Assembly: GCF_000759675.1 (NCBI RefSeq)
Contig: NZ_BAWM01000003.1
Span: 1-64,000, forward strand
Length of the DNA: 64,000 bases
Source: Neobacillus niacini
GTDB lineage: Bacteria > Bacillota > Bacilli > Bacillales > Cytobacillaceae
Reading direction: 5' to 3'
Shown here: positions 25,759-33,883 of the stretch, one piece after another
Numbering within the stretch: the stretch's first letter is position 1
Layout of the letters: each line of letters begins with the position of its first letter
Translations under genes and position numbers: made by a program
The notes under the pieces: model-generated
Seen by the model: the letters and a program-made list of their open reading frames with translations, nothing else
Database searches by the model: none
Told to the model about the DNA's origin: nothing

Positions 25759-26954
25759 TAAATCTCCAGTTTAGAGGTACGCATATGATTGTTTTTTACA
25801 TAAAAAATGATAGTTGTAAAAATGGTTAGCACCCCATAAATGACGCACATTAGCTGCAGACCAATAAAGTCTAGGAGGAACCCAGTGATGAGCAGCACGA
25901 TTTGGAAGCTAATCCGGTCAAGCATATTTCGGAATGAGAAAAATCTTCCGTGAAAATCCTTTGGTACTTTTGTTTGAAAAATCGTCGATGCCGTTGGAAA
26001 GAAGCAGCCGACCGAGAAACCAAAAACTAGGAATGCTGCTATGGTTACAACAGTAACATCCGCAAAATAAAGCAGAAGTTGAGACAAACCAACGAGGAGC
26101 GAGCTGCAAAATAAAATCTTGTTAGGAGAGAAATTTTCACTGATTTTTTTAATAAAAAAGGCTCCTAACATAAAGGAAACTCCTTCAGCCGTGTAAATCC
26201 ATCCTTTTATGGCGGAACTATCCTGTAATTCACTAATATTGATCACTAAAAGATTGAAGCCTCCCAAAAATAAAAGTGGAACAAGGGTCATCAATAGTGT
26301 CATAAAAACAATTGGAATCCCCTTTACAACTGGCAATACATCTTTAAAACTAGTTTTCTCATTGGTACCTTTTCTTGCTGATGTTTTATTCTCATTTTCT
26401 TCAAAGTTGAGGAACCAAGTTAGGATGAGTAATCCAAGGTAGGCAACGAATGAACCGTAATACAGCATGGATAAGGGAAGGATCACCAAGAGTATCCCTG
26501 CAACAGCCGTACCGATGATCCGTGAAAGGGTGGCAACATTCATATGAACTCCATTTAGCTGGAGCAAGTCCTTATCTTTGACAATAAGAGGTATCGTGGC
26601 TTGCAAGGCTGGAAAGTAGAAAGCAGCAGAAATCTGAATGGTAACGAAAAATACGACCATCCACCAAACTGAACCTGTGGCTATCGCAATCAGCATGAAG
26701 ACGACACTTACAGTACGCAATAACCCTGACCATAGCATGACCGTTTTTTTGCTTTTTTGGTCAGTTATTTTGCCTGCGTTAGGTCCAACGACAATACCTG
26801 CTACTAGCCCAGTAGCCATAAGGAGTGATTTTAAGAAATCAGAAGGTACCTTCTCCTGCATGAACTCTAAATTTCCAATAATTCCAAGCCATAACCCAAG
26901 ACCAGCGATAAATTCCCCCGTTAAAATAATCCAAACATTTCTGTTTTTCCACAT
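25758..26954 (-). CDS. MFS transporter
   Basis: 398-residue major facilitator with 12 predicted membrane segments. The loop 2-3 signature is degenerate (GPNAGKITDQKSKKTVMLWSG). A central cytoplasmic loop is rich in Lys/Glu/Asn. It resembles the MFS_3/enterobactin-exporter-like efflux group, so drug or siderophore export is possible, but the substrate is unknown. ATG 26954 is preferred because GAGAGG lies 7 nt upstream; TTG 26969 has no site. Single gene. Confidence 0.78.
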   Translation of the reverse strand: MWKNRNVWIILTGEFIAGLGLWLGIIGNLEFMQEKVPSDFLKSLLMATGLVAGIVVGPNAGKITDQKSKKTVMLWSGLLRTVSVVFMLIAIATGSVWWMVVFFVTIQISAAFYFPALQATIPLIVKDKDLLQLNGVHMNVATLSRIIGTAVAGILLVILPLSMLYYGSFVAYLGLLILTWFLNFEENENKTSARKGTNEKTSFKDVLPVVKGIPIVFMTLLMTLVPLLFLGGFNLLVINISELQDSSAIKGWIYTAEGVSFMLGAFFIKKISENFSPNKILFCSSLLVGLSQLLLYFADVTVVTIAAFLVFGFSVGCFFPTASTIFQTKVPKDFHGRFFSFRNMLDRISFQIVLLITGFLLDFIGLQLMCVIYGVLTIFTTIIFYVKNNHMRTSKLEI

Positions 26955-27091
26955 AAGCTGGCCTCTCAATCATTTAAAGTAATTTTCATCCAATCACTAT
27001 AATAATCTAATTGTTAATAGATTAGAATAACTACTTTTACAGAGGTGAGAAGGAACAATTACTTTTAAAAATATTTTAGTTCTTGTCCTTC

Positions 27092-27111
27092 TTTCACCAA
27101 GTTTTCACCAA
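27092..27111 (+). promoter_or_regulatory. Direct repeat TTTCACCAA at 11-bp period
   Basis: TTTCACCAA at 27092-27100 and again at 27103-27111. The 11-bp spacing is that of tandem sites of OmpR-family response regulators; the sequence recalls the TTTTCAC repeats reported for CssR. It lies 49 bp before the start of the His-rich membrane protein gene. Confidence 0.45.
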
Positions 27112-27159
27112 TGTCCTCTAAACTTCTAACTATCAAGAATGAAAGGAGGAAAGATAGCG

Positions 27160-27504
27160 ATGAATACTAGAGTCAAACTAGCGATTATCTGGGCTGTAAT
27201 CATCACTTCTATATTGCTTGTGATTAACTTTTCACTACATCTTTTAGGAGGATTTCATAACAAAGTGGTTGTGGTTTACGGCTTTCGCCCAGAAGGAAGA
27301 CGCCATCATGGCGGTATGGGGCCTCACCAGTTTATGAATGGTCCACATCACGGAGGAGAATTTTCTTGGTTTGGACTTCTATTATTTCTCATTATTGGAC
27401 TAGTCGCTTTAGTTCTAATAGTGAGATGGGTTAGAAGGAAAGCAAAAAATATATTTCAACCATTTAACCTTCCAATGATGTTTCGCTATCCATACGTAGA
27501 ATAG
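27160..27504 (+). CDS. Small membrane protein with a His-rich extracytoplasmic loop
   Basis: 114-residue protein with two membrane segments (about 7-29 and 68-90) and between them a loop with RRHHGGMGPHQFMNGPHHGG, eight histidines in total. The C-terminus is basic and ends in an aromatic tail. ATG 27160 follows GAAAGGAGG. The His/Met/Gly-rich loop looks suited to bind metal ions, but I do not recognise the family and give no function. The region 27505-27725 to tcyP holds only the tcyP promoter. Confidence 0.7.
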   Translation: MNTRVKLAIIWAVIITSILLVINFSLHLLGGFHNKVVVVYGFRPEGRRHHGGMGPHQFMNGPHHGGEFSWFGLLLFLIIGLVALVLIVRWVRRKAKNIFQPFNLPMMFRYPYVE

Positions 27505-27632
27505 GCTGGCAATTAAATAATAGATGGCACTAAAAGCAGTGGTGTCCTCGGACCGATGGTCAAACCAGCTGGGTTTATAATAACTACTTGAGAAAAACAT
27601 TTTATTCAAATTTTTAGAATAAAAAACGCATT

Positions 27633-27669
27633 ATTCCTACTTGACTGATAGGAATATATATAATAATAT
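27633..27669 (+). promoter_or_regulatory. Promoter of tcyP with overlapping inverted repeat
   Basis: TTGACT (27641-27646), 17-bp spacer, TAATAT (27664-27669). The inverted repeat ATTCCTA (27633-27639) / TAGGAAT (27649-27655) encloses the -35 box. In B. subtilis tcyP is repressed by CymR in the presence of cysteine; this repeat is a candidate repressor site. Confidence 0.55.
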
Positions 27670-27725
27670 TTTCATAGACTAATTTACGCAACGCGAAATA
27701 TATTTAACATAAGGGGGGAAATAAG

Positions 27726-29108
27726 ATGAATGCATTTCTTATTATTGTGAATGTTGCAGTATTGCTTTTACTCATTGTCGGTTTGCGCATGATGGCAAAG
27801 AAACATGTGTCATTCTCAAAACGTGTATTCACTGGTTTAGGTTTAGGACTTATCTTTGGTTTTATTATTCATTTAATTTATGGTACTGATTCTGAGGTTA
27901 CTACAAATACAATCGAGTGGTTTAACATTGTAGGATCAGGTTACGTTAAGCTATTACAAATGGTGGTTATGCCGCTTGTATTCATTTCCATTGTAGGGGC
28001 TTTTACAAAGTTAAAACTAACAAAAAACATCGGGAAAATCAGTGTCCTCGTAATTGGTTTGTTACTAGGAACAACTGCTATTTCTGCAGCGATTGGTATT
28101 GGAACTGCTTTAGGATTTGGTCTTGATGGTATTGAATTAACAGAGGGTGAGGCAGAAGCAGCCCGTAATGCTGCATTGGAAGAAAGAGCAGCTGGTGTTG
28201 AAGCAATGACTGCACCACAGCAAATTCTAGAATTATTCCCAGCTAATCCGTTTTTAGATTTAACAGGTGCACGTGCAACATCTACGATTGCCGTAGTAAT
28301 TTTTGCGGCATTTATTGGGATTGCTTACCTTGGTGTTAAGCGTAAAGATCCTGATCACGCTGAACTATTTGCAAAAATTATTGATTCTTTATACGCAGTA
28401 ATTATGAGGGTTGTTACACTGATTCTTCGTTTAACACCATATGGTATTTTAGCAATTATCACTAAGGTTGCTGCAACAAGTAACTATGAAGCGATTGTAA
28501 AATTAGGAAAGTTTGTTATTGCTTCTTACGTAGCACTTATCCTTGTGTTTATCGTTCATTTATTATTATTATCAATCGCAAAAATCAACCCAGTTAATTA
28601 TGTGAAAAAAGCTTTACCAACCTTAACATTTGCCTTTACTTCTCGTTCAAGTGCAGGAACATTACCTTTAACGATAAAAACACAAACGAAAGACTTAGGT
28701 GTTTCCGAAGGGATTGCTAACTTTGCAGGTTCCTTTGGACTTACAATCGGTCAAAACGGATGTGCAGGTGTGTATCCAGCGATGCTAGCGGTTATGGTAG
28801 CACCAGCAGCTGGTATTGACCCACTTAGCCCAGGATTTATTATTTCATTGATTCTTGTAGTTGCCATTAGTTCATTCGGAGTAGCAGGTGTTGGTGGCGG
28901 TGCGACGTTCGCAGCCCTAATCGTTCTATCTGTCATGAACCTTCCAATTGCAATTGTGGGTCTCCTGATCTCAGTAGAGCCTTTAATTGACATGGGACGT
29001 ACAGCTCTAAACGTAAGTGGATCCATGACATCCGGAGTCCTAACAAGCAAAGCAACAGGTGAATTCGAAAAAGAAGTATATCAACAACCAAATATTGTAG
29101 AAGCATAA
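27726..29108 (+). CDS. tcyP: L-cystine sodium symporter
   Basis: 460-residue transporter of the dicarboxylate/amino acid:cation symporter family with strong similarity to B. subtilis TcyP (YhcL). Family blocks seen are KLLQMVVMPLVFISI, FTSRSSAGTLPLTI, SFGLTIGQNGCAGVYPAMLA, SSFGVAGVGGGATFAALIVL and EPLIDMGRTALNVSGSM. It imports L-cystine. ATG 27726 follows AAGGGGGG. Single-gene unit followed by an R2 repeat and a terminator. Confidence 0.88.
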   Translation: MNAFLIIVNVAVLLLLIVGLRMMAKKHVSFSKRVFTGLGLGLIFGFIIHLIYGTDSEVTTNTIEWFNIVGSGYVKLLQMVVMPLVFISIVGAFTKLKLTKNIGKISVLVIGLLLGTTAISAAIGIGTALGFGLDGIELTEGEAEAARNAALEERAAGVEAMTAPQQILELFPANPFLDLTGARATSTIAVVIFAAFIGIAYLGVKRKDPDHAELFAKIIDSLYAVIMRVVTLILRLTPYGILAIITKVAATSNYEAIVKLGKFVIASYVALILVFIVHLLLLSIAKINPVNYVKKALPTLTFAFTSRSSAGTLPLTIKTQTKDLGVSEGIANFAGSFGLTIGQNGCAGVYPAMLAVMVAPAAGIDPLSPGFIISLILVVAISSFGVAGVGGGATFAALIVLSVMNLPIAIVGLLISVEPLIDMGRTALNVSGSMTSGVLTSKATGEFEKEVYQQPNIVEA

Positions 29109-29123
29109 AAATAGTTGAAATAT

Positions 29124-29170
29124 GGTGACAGGCACCACTCGTGGACACAGTCCATGTGGTATGGACACTT
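29124..29170. repeat. R2 repeat copy 7
   Basis: Module b GGTGACAGGCACC (29124-29136), CTCGTGGACACAG, then diverged module a TCCATGTGGTATGGACA. It lies 16 bp after tcyP. Confidence 0.8.
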
Positions 29171-29179
29171 TGGAATTTA

Positions 29180-29212
29180 CTGGATAGTCGAAATCGGCTA
29201 TCCAGTTTTTTT
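29180..29212 (+). terminator. Terminator after tcyP
   Basis: CTGGATAG (29180-29187) pairs with CTATCCAG (29198-29205), followed by seven T. Confidence 0.85.
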
Positions 29213-29299
29213 GTTTTGGTTAAATCAACAAAATTATATAGAACGTATGTTTGTTTTTGTGTTATACTATTCTTAAATGCACTTAAGTGAGGGATTAAA

Positions 29300-29791
29300 T
29301 TGAGTGAGGTAAATAATGTAATCAGTAATTTTAAACAATATTCGTCGTGGTTAAGCACAATAGAATATATGGGCGAAACATTATGGTTTAAACCAATTGC
29401 CCAAGATAGATGGTCTATAAGTGAGATAATTGCCCATATCACCAATTGGGATAAACATCTTTTATCAGAAGTTCTTCCATCAGTACGAGAGGAAAAGGGG
29501 ATGGAGTTTCCTGATTTTGATACCTATAATAAAAAGGCTTCTGAACACGCAAAATCAGGAATATCACAATCAAAACTTTTTGAAGAAGCAAAAGATACAA
29601 GGGAACTACTTGTAAAAGAACTTTATGAAATGCCGATTGAAAAGTTAAATAAACCATTAACAGCGAATGGTGTAACTCATTGCCCACATACAGGAACACC
29701 ATATTCTCTTCTACATATTATTAAGGAGTTTATTGATCACGATAACTACCACAAAAGACAAATCGTACAATTTTTAAAGGAAAACATCTAA
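29300..29791 (+). CDS. DinB-family protein
   Basis: 163-residue DinB-like four-helix protein with a TTG start behind GTGAGGG. Metal-binding histidines lie in RWSISEIIAHITNWDKHLL and EFIDHDNYHKRQIVQF. It is a different subgroup from the DinB gene at 23.7 kb (ClbS/DfsB-like). Function not assigned; the family includes metal-dependent thiol transferases and hydrolases. R3 palindromes follow directly. Confidence 0.72.
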   Translation: MSEVNNVISNFKQYSSWLSTIEYMGETLWFKPIAQDRWSISEIIAHITNWDKHLLSEVLPSVREEKGMEFPDFDTYNKKASEHAKSGISQSKLFEEAKDTRELLVKELYEMPIEKLNKPLTANGVTHCPHTGTPYSLLHIIKEFIDHDNYHKRQIVQFLKENI

Positions 29792-29796
29792 GGAAA

Positions 29797-29853
29797 AACT
29801 AATTAAACGTTTGATTAGTTCGGCTGTCAAACTAATCAAACGTTTGATTAAAT
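29797..29853. repeat. R3 palindrome pair 1
   Basis: TAATTAAACGTTTGATTA and TAATCAAACGTTTGATTA lie in 24-bp units at 29797-29820 and 29830-29853. Their centres are 33 bp apart with the linker CGGCTGTCA. The same layout recurs at 29909 and 60831. Confidence 0.9.
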
Positions 29854-29908
29854 AGGATTGAACCCTTGATATTAGTGGATTTTGTTTGAGATTACTTTCA
29901 TGGGTACA

Positions 29909-29965
29909 AACTAATCAAACGTTTGATTAAATCGGGTGATAAACTAATTAAGCGTTTGATTAAAA
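29909..29965. repeat. R3 palindrome pair 2
   Basis: TAATCAAACGTTTGATTA (29909-29932 unit) and TAATTAAGCGTTTGATTA (29942-29965 unit), centres 33 bp apart, linker CGGGTGATA. It lies 72 bp before the VOC gene and could be its operator. Confidence 0.9.
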
Positions 29966-30036
29966 GAGGTTGAAGCCTTGATTTATAAAGGTAAATTATA
30001 ATTATAGTTGTAAAGAATTCAAGGGAGGATATACAA

Positions 30037-30399
30037 ATGATTACAAATGTTGCAACTGTAGCGGTATATGTGGATGATCAGCAAAAGGCAAAGGATTTTT
30101 GGACAAACAAGGTGGGTTTTGAGGTATATGCGGAGTTTCCTATGGGACCAAATGCATCATGGCTTGAAGTAGGACCACAAAATGCACAGTCACATCTCGT
30201 CATTTATCCTAAATCAGTGATGCTGGGACATGAAAACATGAAGGCGTCGATTGTTTTTGCATGTGATAATGTGTTAGAAGCCTATGAAAAAATGAAAGCA
30301 AACGGTGTGAATTTCAAGGGTGAGCCACAGGAAATGCAATGGGGAACCTTTGTCCAGTTCAGTGATGAAGACGGTAATGAATTTTTATTGAAAGGGTAA
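30037..30399 (+). CDS. VOC-family protein (glyoxalase/bleomycin-resistance fold)
   Basis: 120-residue vicinal-oxygen-chelate protein with two beta-alpha-beta-beta-beta modules: TNVATVAVYVDDQQKAKDFW and later VQFSDEDGNEFLLKG, which carries the terminal Glu metal ligand. Family members are glyoxalases, dioxygenases or antibiotic-binding proteins; the exact role is unknown. ATG 30037 follows GGGAGG. The R3 palindromes stand upstream. Confidence 0.78.
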   Translation: MITNVATVAVYVDDQQKAKDFWTNKVGFEVYAEFPMGPNASWLEVGPQNAQSHLVIYPKSVMLGHENMKASIVFACDNVLEAYEKMKANGVNFKGEPQEMQWGTFVQFSDEDGNEFLLKG

Positions 30400-30422
30400 A
30401 CCTCCAATATTTCATTAAAAAA

Positions 30423-30459
30423 GTAGCCTCCTCAATGACCTGTTCATTGAGGGGGCTAC
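30423..30459. terminator. Bidirectional terminator
   Basis: GTAGCCTCCTCAATGA (from 30423) pairs with the stretch ending GGGGGCTAC at 30459. It separates the VOC gene from the convergent TetR gene. Confidence 0.8.
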
Positions 30460-30467
30460 CTTACTAA

Positions 30468-31115
30468 TTAATCCTTTTTTCCGACTCCGTGCATGATAAA
30501 TTGAATAGTCCGCTCAATTTCAAGTTCATCATCCCACTCCAAATGAGGGAATAGGATATAGCGGGAAAATAAGAAGCCGAGAATATTAGTAATCGTTAAC
30601 CTTGCTATACTTTCTGGAGGCATATCAATTAATAGCCCTTTTTCCTGATAGCCCTTGATTACTTTTTCTACACGATTAAAAATATTTTTTACAACCAGTT
30701 CAAGAAATTGTTCACGCAATTCCGGCTGGAAAGGAATTTCTTGAAACATGATTTTCACTACAGGTAACATCCGGATGAGAAGGTCTCTTCTATTTTCTAT
30801 CATTGCTCGCAAAAACTCTTCGACAGTTTCAAATTCTCGGTCGAGTACTTTATTAAAGTCCTTTACCACTAACGGAGCAATGAACTTTGTCATCAGCGGG
30901 GCAACAATGGAAACCAACAATTCCTTCTTCGTTTTATAATGCCGAAAGATTGTTCCTTCAGCTACACCCGCCTTTTTGGCGATCTCACTTGTAGAAGAAG
31001 CGGCATAGCCTTTTTCAGAAAAGGTTTCAATAGCGGCTACAATGATTTTCTTTTGCTTATCGGTTAATTTATCTTCATCAAATAACTGCTGGAGCATTAA
31101 TTCTTCTTCAGTCAT
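30468..31115 (-). CDS. TetR-family regulator of the ABC exporter operon
   Basis: 215-residue TetR/AcrR regulator. The N-terminal helix-turn-helix is KIIVAAIETFSEKGYAASST then SEIAKKAGVAEGTIFRHYKT. The C-terminal ligand domain is helical. It is the last gene on the strand behind the ABC exporter genes, so it probably represses that operon through the palindrome at 33072. Between it and the permease gene lie four 21-bp direct repeats. Confidence 0.82.
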   Translation of the reverse strand: MTEEELMLQQLFDEDKLTDKQKKIIVAAIETFSEKGYAASSTSEIAKKAGVAEGTIFRHYKTKKELLVSIVAPLMTKFIAPLVVKDFNKVLDREFETVEEFLRAMIENRRDLLIRMLPVVKIMFQEIPFQPELREQFLELVVKNIFNRVEKVIKGYQEKGLLIDMPPESIARLTITNILGFLFSRYILFPHLEWDDELEIERTIQFIMHGVGKKD

Positions 31116-31126
31116 TGTTAACTCCT

Positions 31127-31199
31127 TTTACTCGCGGAATAACAGAATTTACTCGCGAAAAAATAGCATTTACTCGCGGGTTTTACTAATTTACTCGCC
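31127..31199. repeat. Four direct repeats TTTACTCGCG with exact 21-bp period
   Basis: TTTACTCGCG begins at 31127, 31148, 31169 and (last base changed, TTTACTCGCC) 31190. The 11-bp spacers are AT-rich and differ. The array lies between the permease and tetR genes, upstream of the tetR start. The strict two-helical-turn period suggests that protein binds all units on one face, or a tandem-repeat family. Confidence 0.9.
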
Positions 31200-31228
31200 A
31201 AGAGCGAATAGATTGTGGCAACTCCTCA

Positions 31229-32329
31229 TTAAATCTTCCTATATTTCTTCAATGCTACTACATTTAAAACAATGAAGACAAGAGCAAAGCCCAACAACAC
31301 CAAAAGGTCGTTCGTGATTTCACTTAATCCTGACCCTTTATACATGACCTCCACTAAGGCGTTGCCGCCATAATACATCGGCATACATTTAGCAAGAATC
31401 TGCATCCAGCCAGCCATAGATTCAAACGGGAAAATACCAGCAAAAAAGACCTGAGGGATGATGGCAATCGGAATAAATTGCATCATCTGGAACTCGGAAT
31501 TGGCGAATGCTGATAAAAGAATACCGAGTGATAATGCAACTAAAGCAAGAGTTAAATTAATGATGACAACATTCCAGAATGAACCTACCAGCGTAATATC
31601 TAATACTTTTACAGCATACGTAACCACAATAATGGTTTGAACCACTGCAAATAATCCATAACCCATCAAATAGCCAAAAACAATATCTCTTCTAAGGATA
31701 GGGGTCGCCAGTAATCGTTCGAGGGTACCAGTGGTACGTTCCCGCAGCAAAGCAATCCCTGATATTAAGAATACGAAGAAGAATACAAAGAATCCAACTA
31801 GGATGGGGCTTAACTGATCAAAAAAGATTGTATCTTTATTTCCATATAGATAAGAAGTATTTATTTCAGGAGCTTTTACTTGCTCCATCTTAACTGGAAT
31901 TCCTGGCAGTTTACTTTGAATACTTTCCATAAATGCGGACAAAGTAGCTGCCTGCTCTTTAGCTTTTTCTGCGGCAATGGCCTGTTGAACTTTTACCTGT
32001 AAAGCCTTTGCTGCATTGGGCTGGTCGTTTGTAAGGGTCAAAGAGATATTTTCACCATCAAATTGAAGAACTCCATCTAAGTCTTTATCGAGTAAAAGGT
32101 CTTTTGTGTTTTCTTCAACTTGTAACACAGTAATGTCGTTATCTTTTAATCTTTCTACCAGGTTATCATCTGCTTTGATTACACCAAGTCTGGGATCAAC
32201 AGTATTTCCAGAAAGCAGATAATTCAGGAGGGTTAAAACGAGCAAGGGAGCAACCATCATTAATGCCAAGGCCCGTTTATCTCGTAACATTTGATGAAAT
32301 ATCCGTTTTACCAGGGCTAGTATTCTCAT
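31229..32329 (-). CDS. ABC-2 type exporter permease
   Basis: 366-residue ABC-2 permease: one membrane segment near the N-terminus (ALALMMVAPLLVLTLLNYLL), a large external domain (about 45-170) and five further membrane segments with the conserved LLRERTTGTLERLLATPI. It forms the membrane part of an exporter of drugs or lipids together with the upstream ATPase, whose gene end overlaps its start by four bases. The substrate is unknown. Confidence 0.82.
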   Translation of the reverse strand: MRILALVKRIFHQMLRDKRALALMMVAPLLVLTLLNYLLSGNTVDPRLGVIKADDNLVERLKDNDITVLQVEENTKDLLLDKDLDGVLQFDGENISLTLTNDQPNAAKALQVKVQQAIAAEKAKEQAATLSAFMESIQSKLPGIPVKMEQVKAPEINTSYLYGNKDTIFFDQLSPILVGFFVFFFVFLISGIALLRERTTGTLERLLATPILRRDIVFGYLMGYGLFAVVQTIIVVTYAVKVLDITLVGSFWNVVIINLTLALVALSLGILLSAFANSEFQMMQFIPIAIIPQVFFAGIFPFESMAGWMQILAKCMPMYYGGNALVEVMYKGSGLSEITNDLLVLLGFALVFIVLNVVALKKYRKI

Positions 32330-33048
32330 TGCTGTTTACCTCCTGCTTTTAAAAATACCTCTTCTAAACTTGTAATTCCATACTGATTCTTCAATTCTGC
32401 CGGGGATCCGCTTGTGATGATTTCTCCATCACGTACCATAGAAAGGCGATCACATTTCTCAGCTTCATCCATGACATGAGTAGTCACTAAAATCGTTTTC
32501 CCTGTCTTTTTTAAGCGAAATAGCTCAGCCCATATCGACTGTCTTAACTCTGGATCAATTCCAACCGTCGGCTCATCTAGAATAAGCACATCTGGGTCTT
32601 GTATTAAGGCAACAGCTAGTGATAACCGACGCTTCATACCTCCAGAATAGTTTTGGACCTTCTTTTTTAAATCAGCTGTTAGATTCACTAAATCTGCTGC
32701 ATAGGCAATCCGTTCTTTTTGGACATCTTTTTTAAGTTTAAAAAGGGAGGCAAAGAAAGAGAGATTTTCCTCTCCAGTTAAATCGGAGTATAAGGCGTCA
32801 GCTTGCGCCATATAGCCTATTTTCTGCAAAAGTTTTAAATTAGGAACTACTGTATTCAATACCTGAACATTACCTTGGTTGGGAGAATCCATGCCCACGA
32901 TAATCTTTACCAAGGTTGTTTTACCTGAACCAGAAGGACCGATTAGCCCATAAATTTGTCCGGATTCCACGGTTAAGTTGATCTGATTCAGGACTAACTT
33001 TTTTCCAAAGCTTTTACTCACTTCATTTATAACTATCGTTGATAACAT
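32326..33048 (-). CDS. ABC exporter ATPase
   Basis: 240-residue ATPase of the drug-exporter (DrrA/CcmA-like) group. Walker A GPSGSGKTT, signature NYSGGMKRRL, Walker B VLILDEP and the switch histidine in LVTTHVMDEAE are intact. Partner of the ABC-2 permease; ATG of the permease overlaps the stop here. First gene of an operon ABC ATPase, permease, TetR, expressed from the promoter with the TGAGT palindrome. Confidence 0.86.
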   Translation of the reverse strand: MLSTIVINEVSKSFGKKLVLNQINLTVESGQIYGLIGPSGSGKTTLVKIIVGMDSPNQGNVQVLNTVVPNLKLLQKIGYMAQADALYSDLTGEENLSFFASLFKLKKDVQKERIAYAADLVNLTADLKKKVQNYSGGMKRRLSLAVALIQDPDVLILDEPTVGIDPELRQSIWAELFRLKKTGKTILVTTHVMDEAEKCDRLSMVRDGEIITSGSPAELKNQYGITSLEEVFLKAGGKQQ

Positions 33049-33071
33049 CGTTAATCAATCCCCTCTAAAAA

Positions 33072-33118
33072 TGAGTGATTACTCACTTCAATTATAACAA
33101 AGATATACCTTAGGTCAA
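33072..33118 (-). promoter_or_regulatory. Promoter and TetR-type operator of the ABC exporter operon
   Basis: On the minus strand TTGACC (33118-33113), 16-bp spacer, TATAAT (33096-33091). Directly downstream, at the start site, lies the palindrome TGAGTAATCACTCA (33085-33072). It is the likely target of the TetR at the operon end. Confidence 0.68.
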
Positions 33119-33200
33119 TAGGCTTCATACTGGACTTTGCTAAAAATTTCTATCCAATATGATATACTATTCTCACATAGTAACTCGGGGGGGTGAATGA

Positions 33201-33776
33201 ATGGCACGGGAACGGAAATTTAATACAGTAGAGCTATTTCATGAGGCGAAGCAGCTGCTCCTTCAGCATGGATATGACGGATTTACCTTCAGTCTTTTGG
33301 CTGACCGGATGGAAATATCGAGGGCAGCTCTATATAAATATTACGACAATAAAGAAAAGTTAATTACAGACTTTATGATTTACGAAATGGAAGAATTTCT
33401 TCATGAATTAAAAGAAATTGAAAAACTTGAAGGGTTTGAACAGCAATTCGACTTTCTGATCGATCTTATTTTTAAAAAGACAGAAGTACACGAATTAATT
33501 AGAGCTGCCCAACAAGTTATGGAACGAATGGAGGATGCCATTACAAATAAAAACAAGCTGGAAAAGCTGCCATTAGATATGTACAACTTTTTGCAAAGCT
33601 TTATCCTACTAGGTAAGGAAGAAGGAAAATTAAAACAACATCTCCCAGATGGATTAATTATTGGATTTATTCTTCAAACAGTTGCGATTCCCAATCATTT
33701 TGGGATACCGAAAGCAGAATGGATTCATTCAATTAAAGAAATTATTAGCCAGGGAATGTTCATGAACAATAATTGA
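33201..33776 (+). CDS. TetR-family regulator of the MMPL pump
   Basis: 191-residue TetR/AcrR regulator. The helix-turn-helix is FTFSLLADRMEISRAALYKY followed by YDNKEKLITDFM. The helical C-terminal domain would bind the effector. ATG 33201 has a GGGGGGTGA site. Its stop codon (TGA 33774-33776) lies inside the palindrome and promoter that drive the next gene, so it most likely represses that transporter. Confidence 0.82.
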   Translation: MARERKFNTVELFHEAKQLLLQHGYDGFTFSLLADRMEISRAALYKYYDNKEKLITDFMIYEMEEFLHELKEIEKLEGFEQQFDFLIDLIFKKTEVHELIRAAQQVMERMEDAITNKNKLEKLPLDMYNFLQSFILLGKEEGKLKQHLPDGLIIGFILQTVAIPNHFGIPKAEWIHSIKEIISQGMFMNNN

Positions 33777-33860
33777 CACAAGTGTCACTTTGAAAGATAA
33801 TAAAAGTGTATTGGTGTCAGTTATTTTTTTTGTCCAAAGTTACATTTGTGTCACTTATAT
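33773..33860 (+). promoter_or_regulatory. Promoter of the MMPL gene with repeated TetR-type operators
   Basis: TTGACA (33773-33778), 17-bp spacer, GATAAT (33796-33801). TGACACAAGTGTCA (33774-33787) covers the -35. GTGTATTGGTGTCA (33806-33819) and TTTGTGTCACTT (33845-33856) are related half-sites downstream. Confidence 0.65.
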
Positions 33861-33883
33861 GATGAAAAAAGGAGTGCAAAAGT

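Noticed and set aside
27527..27590. Frame GVLGPMVKPAGFIITT after the His-rich gene
   Set aside because: Sixteen codons only, no ribosome site; probably chance.
29797..29965. R3 palindromes as a CRISPR array or integron-type sites
   Set aside because: Units are palindromic with a constant 9-nt linker and there are no variable spacers or cas genes.
31127..31199. 21-bp-period repeats as a plasmid or prophage origin
   Set aside because: No replication or phage gene is nearby; the neighbours are an ABC exporter operon.
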